From Bacteroidales bacterium (GTDB taxonomy: Bacteria; Bacteroidota; Bacteroidia; Bacteroidales; UBA932), in contig JAFUQW010000078.1 in the NCBI GenBank assembly GCA_017472115.1, positions 1 through 7,757 on the forward strand: a stretch of 7,757 bases of DNA, written 5' to 3'. The first letter of the stretch is position 1, and the number at the start of each line of letters is the position of its first letter. Below the pieces are notes generated by a model that was not told the origin of the DNA, did no database searches, and saw only the letters and a list, made by a program, of their open reading frames with translations. A program made the translations under genes and the position numbers. Below, piece by piece: positions 1 to 5,665 of the stretch.

Positions 1-1184
1 GGAGTGATGTCCTCGCAATTCTTGTGGCACTGCATGGACCTTGAATACATCCTTCCGATGCAGAAATTGCTGTGCGTGCATCCGCTGCAATGATTCTCAT
101 CCGCCTGCATCTTGTTCACAAAGTCAGTGTCTTCCAGTACGGCTCGTCCCATCTGTATCAGCGGGAAACCTTTGCTGATGGCCTCGTCTGCAGATTCGCG
201 GGAAACGACTCCACCGACATATACAAACGGGAAGTCAGGCATCGCCTCGCGGAACTTCAGGGCATCTTCCATGAAGAAAAGCTTCTTGAACGGTACGCTT
301 GGCGCCACCAGTTTTCCTGCCAGCGAAACTCCCGCCTTGAGCCACCATTTGCTCCATGGGAAATAGTGGACGATCGTCTTTACGGGGAACTGTCCGCGCA
401 TCACATACTGCGGGTGGCGGCTGACGAAGCCTCCCGAAAGGACTATCGCCTCTATTCCGAGGCTGCGCAGCTCCTTTGCGACTTCTATAAGTTCGTCGGT
501 TTCCTGACCGCCCTTGAATCCGTCGCGGGTGTTGAGTTTTGCGAAGAGGGCTACCTTGCCTTTGCCGGCAGCGACCGCCTTGCTTACGCACATCTTCATG
601 AACCTCATGCGGTTCTCGAGTGACCCTCCGAATTCGTCGCGCCTCTTGTTTGTGTATGGCGAGAGGAACTGGGAGATCAGATATCCGTGTCCTGCATGTA
701 TCTCTATGGCATCGAATCCGGCTTCTATAGCAAGCTCGACAGCCTTTCCATATGCATCTGCCACCTCATTGATCTGCTCCATGTTCATCTTCTGCACGAA
801 GGTAGGGGAGTAGAGGTTGAAGCCTCTGCTCGCTCCGTACGGCATGCATCCGCAGATGCTCCGGTGGGACATGTTGCCACAATGGCCGAGCTGTATCGAA
901 ACCTTTGCGCCTTCGGCGTGGATTGCGTCCGTCAGCTTCTTCAGCTCAGGCACGATCTCCTCGCGCATCCATAGCTGGTTCTCGAACGACAGGCCGCTCC
1001 TGCAGACCGCAGCATATGCCACGGTGGTCATTCCGATGCCTCCGCGTGCCACGGCCGTATGGTAGTCGAACAGCTCCTTCGACGGCCTTTGTCCGGGGCA
1101 CATGGCCTCGAAGGCGGCAGACCTTATGGTGCGGTTCTTCAGCTCGAGAGGGCCGATCCTGTATGGTGTAAATAATTCGCTCAT
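1..1184 (-). CDS. Old Yellow Enzyme-family NADH:flavin oxidoreductase, candidate 3-oxo-delta4-steroid 5-beta-reductase (3' end outside window)
   Basis: I translated 394 codons from the ATG at 1184-1182 to the window edge with no stop. The N-terminus (LFTPYRIGPLELKNR) is typical of FMN-dependent ene-reductases of the Old Yellow Enzyme / 2,4-dienoyl-CoA reductase / BaiCD superfamily. Residues 161-194 carry the family signature HAGHGYLISQFLSP...NKRRDEFGGSLENR, with H163, H166 and Y168 in the usual active-site region. Near the end is a cysteine cluster C366-x2-C369-x5-C375-x10-C386-x3-C390. Its spacing differs from the CX2CX3CX11C of FadH-type 4Fe-4S enzymes and looks more like the tail of single-domain members, so the protein may end just beyond the window rather than continue into a second FAD/NAD domain. 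The start overlaps the stop of the upstream 5-alpha-reductase gene (TAATG), which implies translational coupling. That neighbour makes a steroid or bile-acid C4-C5 ene-reductase plausible. Family assignment is secure; the substrate is inferred from context. Confidence 0.9.
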   Translation of the reverse strand, partial: MSELFTPYRIGPLELKNRTIRSAAFEAMCPGQRPSKELFDYHTAVARGGIGMTTVAYAAVCRSGLSFENQLWMREEIVPELKKLTDAIHAEGAKVSIQLGHCGNMSHRSICGCMPYGASRGFNLYSPTFVQKMNMEQINEVADAYGKAVELAIEAGFDAIEIHAGHGYLISQFLSPYTNKRRDEFGGSLENRMRFMKMCVSKAVAAGKGKVALFAKLNTRDGFKGGQETDELIEVAKELRSLGIEAIVLSGGFVSRHPQYVMRGQFPVKTIVHYFPWSKWWLKAGVSLAGKLVAPSVPFKKLFFMEDALKFREAMPDFPFVYVGGVVSRESADEAISKGFPLIQMGRAVLEDTDFVNKMQADENHCSGCTHSNFCIGRMYSRSMQCHKNCEDIT

Positions 1185-1963
1185 TACCAAATGAATGGTA
1201 TAATGTGTTTCTTGTCAAGTCTTCTATATTCCTCGCCGAACTCCTGCTCGTATTTTTGGGTCAGGGCTTTTGCGCGGGGACCGAGGTTTGCGAAGGTCCA
1301 GAGCGCGAAAAGCGCTCCTGCAGGCGACCAGGTAAGTATCGCATACCCGATCCATTCGGTGAATTCGCCGAAATAGTTTGCCGAGGTTACGTATTTATAT
1401 AGTCCCTTGCGGGGAATATAATGCTTTGTGTCTCCGGGCTTGCGGAGGTTTCGGATCACATGGTCGGAATGGAGGTTTATGCCCATTCCGATAAAGAACA
1501 CGATGGTTCCTATGATGAACTGCGGGCTCCACAGCCAGTCTGTGGAATACATCCCTTCCGGTGCCTCTCCATACAGCCATCCTCCGATAAGGTAGGCGTT
1601 CAAGGTGTTGAATGTCAGTCCCATGAGCATTATGGCTACAGGCATCGTGCTCTTTCCACGCATCATCAGAGGGAAGATGAATGACCTCTGGAAATAGTGG
1701 AGGAGGTAGAATCCTGCCATCATATAAAGAACGGCCTTGGAGTTGCCGGTATCCGCTCCCGAGAGGGCGAATCTTATCGTATAGTACAGCAGGAATATGA
1801 AGGCCGGGGCTTCCATGATGATCCAAGCGGTTCTGTTGCTGATCTTCGGACCCCAGTTTGATGCCGACAGGTATCCGTATCCGGCCTTGAAGAAGAACAA
1901 GGCGATGAATACGATGACGGCCATGACGGCCATTCCTGTCATTATTATATAGTATGTGCTCAT
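1184..1963 (-). CDS. Steroid 5-alpha-reductase family membrane protein (3-oxo-5-alpha-steroid 4-dehydrogenase)
   Basis: This 259-aa polytopic membrane protein has the length of vertebrate SRD5A1/SRD5A2 and aligns along its whole length from memory. WIIMEAPAF (47-55) matches the SRD5A segment holding the substrate-contacting Glu (E51 here, E57 in SRD5A2). HYFQRSF (89-95) matches the segment with the active-site Tyr (Y90 here, Y91 in SRD5A2). GMGINLHSDHVIRNLRKPGD (159-178) and YVTSANYFGEFTEWIGYA (191-208) form the conserved NADPH-binding C-terminal region, and the protein ends in IIPFIW, as SRD5A proteins end in IPF(I/L)F. Expected chemistry is NADPH-dependent reduction of the delta4 double bond of a 3-oxo-steroid to the 5-alpha (allo) product, in the inner membrane. 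It is the first gene of a minus-strand operon behind a Bacteroidota -7 box and overlaps the downstream ene-reductase by one base. A fatty-acid or sterol-like substrate remains possible for this superfamily, but retention of both SRD5A catalytic positions favours a 3-oxo-delta4 steroid or bile acid. Confidence 0.92.
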   Translation of the reverse strand: MSTYYIIMTGMAVMAVIVFIALFFFKAGYGYLSASNWGPKISNRTAWIIMEAPAFIFLLYYTIRFALSGADTGNSKAVLYMMAGFYLLHYFQRSFIFPLMMRGKSTMPVAIMLMGLTFNTLNAYLIGGWLYGEAPEGMYSTDWLWSPQFIIGTIVFFIGMGINLHSDHVIRNLRKPGDTKHYIPRKGLYKYVTSANYFGEFTEWIGYAILTWSPAGALFALWTFANLGPRAKALTQKYEQEFGEEYRRLDKKHIIPFIW

Positions 1964-1986
1964 GTTTCTGCAGTCTTTACAATCTG

Positions 1987-1994
1987 CAAATGTA
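1987..1994 (-). promoter_or_regulatory. Bacteroidota -7 box for the steroid-reductase operon
   Basis: On the minus strand this reads TACATTTG, an exact match to the TAnnTTTG -7 element of the primary Bacteroidota sigma factor. A start site about 7 bases on gives a leader of roughly 15-20 bases before the ATG at 1963. I see no well-spaced -33 TTTG: the nearest TTTG upstream is only 12 bases away. No Shine-Dalgarno sequence precedes the ATG, which is normal in this phylum. Confidence 0.6.
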
Positions 1995-2024
1995 ACAATA
2001 TTTTCGCAAAATGTATTTTTTGAC

Positions 2025-2032
2025 TACTTTTG
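2025..2032 (+). promoter_or_regulatory. Bacteroidota -7 box for the glutaminyl cyclotransferase gene
   Basis: TACTTTTG is an exact TAnnTTTG match, with a degenerate T-rich stretch (TTTTCG, 2001-2006) near the -33 position. Transcription would begin around 2038-2041, about a dozen bases before the ATG at 2053. This box settles the start of the downstream gene, because the in-frame ATG at 2011 lies upstream of the promoter element and would not be transcribed from it. It faces the minus-strand box about 30 bases away, so the two transcription units diverge from one compact region. Confidence 0.65.
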
Positions 2033-2052
2033 TACCACTTTATACGCCTTTT

Positions 2053-2805
2053 ATGAAAACGTTGACCGCACTCATACTGTCTTTGCTCCTTATGTCATGT
2101 ACTGAGGCCAAGGTCCGGGAATACACTCTCGAGGTCGTGGCTGAGTATCCGCATGATACGGAATCATACACCCAGGGACTTTTCTTCCACGACGGACAGA
2201 TGTATGAGAGCACAGGCGTGAACGGCAAGTCGACATTCAGAAAGGTTGACATGGAGACAGGAAATGCTTTGCAGAGGCTGAACTTCGACAAGAAATATTT
2301 TGTGGAAGGATCCGTGATCTTCGACGGCAATCTGTACATACTTACGTGGGAATCGAAGGTCGCATTCATCTATGATGCGAATACCTTGGAGTATCTGTCG
2401 ACATGGAAGTACCCGAGACAGGGCTGGGGATTGACCACCGACGGAAAACAGCTGATTGCATCTGACGGCTCGGCGAACCTCTTCTTCATGAACGGGCAGT
2501 TCGGTCTGGAGAAGAAGCAGCTGGTTACCTTGAACGAACGTCCTGTAAGGTGGCTCAACGAGCTTGAATATATAGATGGAAAGGTCTGGGCGAACGTATA
2601 TACGACAGATGAGATCGTGATAATCAATCCGAAGAACGGAAAGGTCGAAGGCGTCGTGGACTGCCGCGGACTGCTTCCGAAGAGTCTTCATACTGCTGAT
2701 ACAGACGTGCTTAACGGAATAGCATACAATCCTCAGACGAAGAAGATATATCTTACCGGAAAGAACTGGCCGAAGCTTTACGAGGTCAGGCTGGTAGAAA
2801 AATAG
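2053..2805 (+). CDS. Glutaminyl-peptide cyclotransferase (glutamine cyclotransferase), lipoprotein
   Basis: From the ATG at 2053 this is a 250-aa protein that starts with a lipoprotein signal peptide (MKTLTALILSLLLMSC, lipid-modified Cys at 16), so it should be exported and membrane-anchored. The rest is a beta-propeller-like glutamine cyclotransferase of the plant/bacterial QC type (PF05096-like). Visible family motifs are SYTQGL (38-43), RQGWGLTTDG (122-131), NELEYIDGKVWANVY (169-183), DVLNGIAYN (218-226) and TGKNWPKLYEV (235-245). The enzyme turns N-terminal glutamine of peptides or proteins into pyroglutamate. In Bacteroidota many exported proteins begin with Gln after signal cleavage, which gives it a plausible periplasmic role. 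An in-frame ATG at 2011 would add 14 residues, but it precedes the promoter box and would bury the signal peptide, so 2053 is preferred. The gene appears monocistronic, since palindromic repeats and a riboswitch follow at once. Confidence 0.93.
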   Translation: MKTLTALILSLLLMSCTEAKVREYTLEVVAEYPHDTESYTQGLFFHDGQMYESTGVNGKSTFRKVDMETGNALQRLNFDKKYFVEGSVIFDGNLYILTWESKVAFIYDANTLEYLSTWKYPRQGWGLTTDGKQLIASDGSANLFFMNGQFGLEKKQLVTLNERPVRWLNELEYIDGKVWANVYTTDEIVIINPKNGKVEGVVDCRGLLPKSLHTADTDVLNGIAYNPQTKKIYLTGKNWPKLYEVRLVEK

Positions 2806-2807
2806 AG

Positions 2808-2828
2808 ATGGCCGGTCCGGCCGGCCAT
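2808..2828 (+). terminator. Stem-loop just after the cyclotransferase stop (possible terminator or RNA end-stabiliser)
   Basis: ATGGCCGG (2808-2815) and CCGGCCAT (2821-2828) form a perfect 8-bp GC-rich stem with a 5-base loop, starting two bases after the TAG at 2803-2805. No T-run follows, so it is not a canonical intrinsic terminator. It may act as a 3'-end stabiliser, or it may simply be the first part of the palindromic repeat unit that overlaps it. Confidence 0.4.
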
Positions 2829-2881
2829 GACGTCATCTCCGACCTTAGGCCGGCCATGACGTCATCCCCGACCTGATCGGG
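2819..2881. repeat. Two tandem REP-like palindromic units between genes
   Basis: A 27-base unit occurs at 2819-2845 and again at 2848-2874, with one mismatch (T2838 versus C2867) and a 29-base period. Each copy contains two perfect palindromes, GGCCGGCC and ATGACGTCAT (2827-2836 and 2856-2865). The second copy continues into a hairpin, CCCGA (2867-2871), loop CCTGA, TCGGG (2877-2881). The first copy has an imperfect equivalent around 2839-2853. The layout resembles dispersed intergenic palindromic repeats, whose 'GTCATCCCCGA...TCGGG' type cores occur in several bacterial phyla. It lies between the cyclotransferase gene and the riboswitch. Confidence 0.7.
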
Positions 2882-2903
2882 AATCTTGAATACGAAGAAT
2901 ATT

Positions 2904-2980
2904 TGCAGGGGTGTCCGGAGTGGTCCGGGCTGAGATCATACCCATGAACCTGATCCGGATAATGCCGGCGTAGGGAAGCA
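2904..2980 (+). promoter_or_regulatory. TPP (thiamine pyrophosphate) riboswitch aptamer, THI element
   Basis: All conserved parts of the TPP aptamer are present in order. GGGGTG is at 2908-2913, and CTGAGA at 2930-2935 closes a minimal P3 stem (GTCCGG 2913-2918 with CCGGGC 2925-2930). ACCC (2940-2943) pairs with GGGT (2909-2912) to make P2. GAACCTGATC is at 2946-2955, then CCGG...CCGG for P5, and the terminal GTAGGGAA ends near 2977. P1 is short and weak (TGC 2904-2906 with GCA 2978-2980). P3 has no P3a extension. TPP binding should stabilise the fold and favour the terminator at 3010-3053, repressing the downstream receptor when thiamine pyrophosphate is abundant. The promoter must lie around 2850-2890; I found only a weak -7-like GAATCTTG at 2881-2888. 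Confidence 0.97.
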
Positions 2981-3009
2981 TCATCTCATGTGCGCTTTCG
3001 GGCGTGCCC

Positions 3010-3053
3010 CCTTGCATAAATGTGGCAACATTATGCGAGGTTTTTTGTTTTTT
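3010..3053 (+). terminator. Riboswitch-controlled intrinsic terminator embedded in the receptor's start region
   Basis: The left arm 3010-3018 (CCTTGCATA) pairs with 3032-3040 (TATGCGAGG), including one G-U pair. After a bulged A3019, ATGT (3020-3023) pairs with ACAT (3028-3031) around a GGCA loop, giving about 13 pairs. A T-tract follows at once (six T, G, six T; 3041-3053). This is a textbook Rho-independent terminator placed 30 bases after the TPP aptamer. The 3' arm contains the preferred ATG of the receptor (3033-3035), and the T-tract is read as codons for Phe-Leu-Phe-Phe in its signal peptide. The same stem could therefore stop transcription and hide the start codon. A competing pairing of 2904-2911 (TGCAGGGG) with 3008-3016 (CCCCTTGCA, one bulged T) could act as antiterminator when TPP is absent; that part is inference. 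Confidence 0.85.
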
Positions 3054-5312
3054 GCAGCGTTAGTTTCGCTGATCCCTTTCCCGGCACAAGGTGCGGAGAA
3101 AGAAGCGGCCGATGAAAAGGTCGAGAGACTTGACAGCGTTGTCGTCTCATCATCCAGGGCAGGCAAGGATACGCCTGTAACCTACACAATGGTCGGAAAG
3201 GAAGAGCTCAGGCGCTCCAATCCGCTTAACTCCCTTCCTATGAATCTGGCCCTCCAGCCTTCAGTCGTCTCTGTAAACGAAGGAGGAACCGGTCTGGGCT
3301 ATTCCAAGCTGACTGTCCGCGGATCCAAGGGCTCGCAGATCAATGTTACCCTGAACGGCATCACGCTGAATGATGCCGAGTCGCAGGAAGTCTTCTGGGT
3401 CAATATTCCCGCTCTTTCATCCATGATTTCCAGCGTCCAGCTCCAGCGTGGACTCGGCACATCCGCAAATGGTGCAGGCGCATTCGGAGCCAGCATCAAC
3501 ATGAGTACGGCTTCGGTCGGTCCCGATCCTTTCGCATCGGCTGAAATGTCCGTAGGCTCATACGGCACATTCATGAATGTCTATTCAGCTGGTACAGGAC
3601 TGATGAAGTCGGGTATGTATTTCAATGCTGCGTACTCGCGCAGCTCGACTGACGGATACATCCGCAATGCATTCGCTGACGTACAGTCTGCCATGGCTGT
3701 CCTCGGCTGGATGAATGAGCGCAATTCCCTGCGTCTGACATGGCTCATGGGCGACCAGAGGACGGGAATCACATGGGAAGGCATAAGCCTCGAGCAATAC
3801 GAGAAGGACAGGAGGTACAACCCGGCAGGCGAGTATTACGATGCCTTCGGGAATGTACATTATTATGATAATGAGACAGATAACTATACCCAGCACCATC
3901 TTCAGCTGAATTATACCCATTCCTTTTCCGATCGGTTGGCATGGAGCTCCACTTTCAATTACACCCGTGGTGACGGATATTATGAGAACTACAAGGCTGG
4001 AAAATCATTCTCAAAATATCTGATGCCTTCTCCGGTTGTCGGAGGTGTTCAGTATGACGAAGGTGACTTCATTACCAAGGAAGCTCTGGCAAATGACTAT
4101 TTCGTCCTGAATTCGGACCTGCGCTATAATTCCGAGCTTCTTAACCTGACTGCAGGAATCAATCTGTCCCGTTACGACGGAGACCATATCGGATCTGTCC
4201 TTTGGAGCGACGTGCTCGGTGACTCGTTCGACTATGCCGGCCATCAGTGGTATATGAACAACGGTCTCAAGCATGAGGCAAATGCATTCGTACGCGGAGA
4301 AATGCATGTTTCACCTTCTCTGACCGCATATGCGGACCTTCAGTACAGAGGGGTATGGCTGAATATGTCGGGACCGGAAGACGACGGCGTCCTTCTTGAC
4401 CATAAGGATGACTGGCAGTTCTTCAATCCGCGCGCAGGCCTCTCATACCGCTGGAATCCTTCGTCACGAGCATTCATCTCGGCTGCTTTAGGCCATCGTG
4501 AGCCGGGCAGAAGCGACATCAAGGAGCTGATTCTGGATGCGAACAAGGCTGCTTCAGCCGGGGTCGCAGGAAGGGGAGTGGACATTCGTCCTGAAAAGAT
4601 GCTCGATCTGGAAATCGGCTATGAGCATGTGACAGAAAAATTCTCGTTGTCCGCAAACCTTTATCTGATGGAATACTGGGACATGCTTCTGGAGACCGGA
4701 AAGCTAACCGATGTCGGTTACGCCATAAAGGAGAATGTGCCGCGCAGCTGGCGTCGAGGCATCGAGGTTGCAGCAGCGTGGAAACCTCTCGAATGGATTC
4801 AGATGAATGGTAATATCACATTGTCGGACAATAAGATACGTAGATATACCGCGTATTATGAGATGTATGACAACATGAATGACTGGAACTATCTTGGCCA
4901 GCATGAGGTCGAGTTCGAGAATACGGACATCCTGATGTCTCCTTCGGTTGTGGGTATGGCCGGAGTGACTGTACGTCCGTTTGCATTCTCGTCGGGTTCA
5001 TTGAATTCCGCCTATGTGTCCTTGAACGGTAAATATGTCGGCCGACAGTATTACGACAACACATCTTCCGAAGAGCGTTCGATTCCGGCATATTTCGTGG
5101 CAGGCTTTGCGATGGGGTATGAGATCCCTGTTTCCGGAAACTCTGCAGTCTCCCTCTCCTTCCATGTCAATAACCTTTTCAACAGGATGTATTATGCCGA
5201 TGCATGGCTCTGGCGAGCCTATTTCCAGCAGGATGATGCCTACATCTCCGATGTCGGCATCTATCCGCAGGCCCCCGCAAACTGCATGCTCAAGGTTGCG
5301 TTCAGGTTTTAA
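3033..5312 (+). CDS. TonB-dependent outer-membrane receptor, likely thiamine/TPP importer
   Basis: From the ATG at 3033 this is a 759-aa protein with a Sec signal peptide (MRGFLFFAALVSLIPFPAQG, cleavage near Ala20-Gly21). There is no N-terminal carboxypeptidase-like domain. A TonB-box-like segment (RLDSVVVSSSR, 32-42) leads into a plug domain (about 45-160; GYSKLTVRGSKGSQINVTLNGI and GLGTSANGAGAFGASINMST are typical). A long beta-barrel with alternating aromatic strands follows, ending in LKVAFRF with the C-terminal Phe usual for barrel insertion. TonB-dependent receptors import substrates across the outer membrane using the proton motive force. The TPP riboswitch directly upstream identifies the likely cargo as thiamine, its phosphates or a precursor, as for the riboswitch-controlled OMthi receptors described in Bacteroides. 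No pnuT-like permease or thiamine kinase gene follows in this window. An in-frame ATG at 2988 would add 15 non-signal-like residues and is not preferred. Confidence 0.9.
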   Translation: MRGFLFFAALVSLIPFPAQGAEKEAADEKVERLDSVVVSSSRAGKDTPVTYTMVGKEELRRSNPLNSLPMNLALQPSVVSVNEGGTGLGYSKLTVRGSKGSQINVTLNGITLNDAESQEVFWVNIPALSSMISSVQLQRGLGTSANGAGAFGASINMSTASVGPDPFASAEMSVGSYGTFMNVYSAGTGLMKSGMYFNAAYSRSSTDGYIRNAFADVQSAMAVLGWMNERNSLRLTWLMGDQRTGITWEGISLEQYEKDRRYNPAGEYYDAFGNVHYYDNETDNYTQHHLQLNYTHSFSDRLAWSSTFNYTRGDGYYENYKAGKSFSKYLMPSPVVGGVQYDEGDFITKEALANDYFVLNSDLRYNSELLNLTAGINLSRYDGDHIGSVLWSDVLGDSFDYAGHQWYMNNGLKHEANAFVRGEMHVSPSLTAYADLQYRGVWLNMSGPEDDGVLLDHKDDWQFFNPRAGLSYRWNPSSRAFISAALGHREPGRSDIKELILDANKAASAGVAGRGVDIRPEKMLDLEIGYEHVTEKFSLSANLYLMEYWDMLLETGKLTDVGYAIKENVPRSWRRGIEVAAAWKPLEWIQMNGNITLSDNKIRRYTAYYEMYDNMNDWNYLGQHEVEFENTDILMSPSVVGMAGVTVRPFAFSSGSLNSAYVSLNGKYVGRQYYDNTSSEERSIPAYFVAGFAMGYEIPVSGNSAVSLSFHVNNLFNRMYYADAWLWRAYFQQDDAYISDVGIYPQAPANCMLKVAFRF

Positions 5313-5348
5313 ATCCCACAAAGTATTCAAAAAGTCATTTCCTTTTTC

Positions 5349-5356
5349 TAAATTTG
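5349..5356 (+). promoter_or_regulatory. Bacteroidota -7 box upstream of the membrane-protein cluster
   Basis: TAAATTTG is an exact TAnnTTTG match. A start site about 7 bases downstream falls within the inverted repeat at 5356-5385, leaving a leader of about 55 bases to the ATG at 5418. I see no clear -33 TTTG at the right distance. It would make the 5418-7691 genes a unit separate from the thiamine receptor. Confidence 0.5.
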
Positions 5357-5385
5357 TCCTTGGTAGTCCGCCGACTGCCAAGGAC
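5356..5385. terminator. 13-bp perfect inverted repeat: receptor terminator or operator over the next promoter's start site
   Basis: GTCCTTGGTAGTC (5356-5368) and GACTGCCAAGGAC (5373-5385) pair over all 13 positions, counting one G-U, around a CGCC loop. It lies 44 bases after the receptor stop, so it could end or stabilise that transcript. No T-run follows on the plus strand (ATCTGTATTATATAA), so a standard intrinsic terminator is not supported. It starts at the last base of a TAAATTTG promoter box and spans the predicted start site, a position equally suited to a dimeric repressor's operator. Confidence 0.55.
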
Positions 5386-5417
5386 ATCTGTATTATATAA
5401 AACGAACACATACAAAT

Positions 5418-5645
5418 ATGAAAGATTTCACTGAAAAAGACCTCAAAGGCGGGATGAAAGCCACAGGGCTTTCGGCCGCTGCACTGCTTTGCGTCTGCCT
5501 GGCAAACATTTTTGGCTCTGCACCTGAAGACAAGTCCGGAATTTCATCAGACCTTGTCTTGTATCTGGCCCTTGGATCACTGCTTTGCAGCATCATTCTT
5601 TTCGTATACTATCTGACCAAGTACCGCAAACTGAAAAACAGCTGA
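5418..5645 (+). CDS. Small two-span membrane protein, unknown function
   Basis: This 75-aa protein has two predicted membrane helices (about 16-34 and 46-67), joined by a short polar loop (GSAPEDKSGISSD). It has a charged N-terminus (MKDFTEKDLKGG) and a basic C-terminal tail (KYRKLKNS), so both ends are probably cytoplasmic. I do not recognise a family. It is the first gene after the TAAATTTG box and lies 20 bases before the next gene, whose product is also a small membrane protein. That pairing suggests it is a real gene and not a chance frame. No strong Shine-Dalgarno sequence precedes the start. Confidence 0.75.
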   Translation: MKDFTEKDLKGGMKATGLSAAALLCVCLANIFGSAPEDKSGISSDLVLYLALGSLLCSIILFVYYLTKYRKLKNS

Positions 5646-5665
5646 CCTAATAAATTGACACGATT

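Noticed and set aside
72..623. 183-aa plus-strand open frame
   Set aside because: It is antisense to the ene-reductase, which reads continuously on the minus strand with clear family motifs. The antisense frame has no recognisable domain.
2011..2052. Upstream in-frame ATG extending the glutaminyl cyclotransferase by 14 residues
   Set aside because: It lies upstream of the TACTTTTG promoter box, and the extension would bury the lipoprotein signal peptide that starts cleanly at 2053.
2819..2874. Possible CRISPR array
   Set aside because: There are only two copies with a 2-base gap, so there is no spacer, and no cas genes are present. The internal palindromes fit a REP-type element.
2898..2905. 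AATATTTG as the -7 box of the riboswitch transcript
   Set aside because: It mismatches TAnnTTTG at the first base, and it would place the start site inside the aptamer, cutting off the P1/P2 bases.
2988..3032. Upstream in-frame ATG extending the TonB receptor by 15 residues
   Set aside because: It starts only eight bases after the aptamer, adds a non-signal-like sequence (MCAFGRAPLHKCGNI), and runs through the terminator's 5' arm. The ATG at 3033 gives a proper signal peptide. Initiation at 2988 cannot be fully excluded.
4998..5411. 137-aa minus-strand open frame over the end of the TonB receptor
   Set aside because: It is antisense to the conserved barrel C-terminus, has no recognisable motif, and is explained as a codon-bias shadow.
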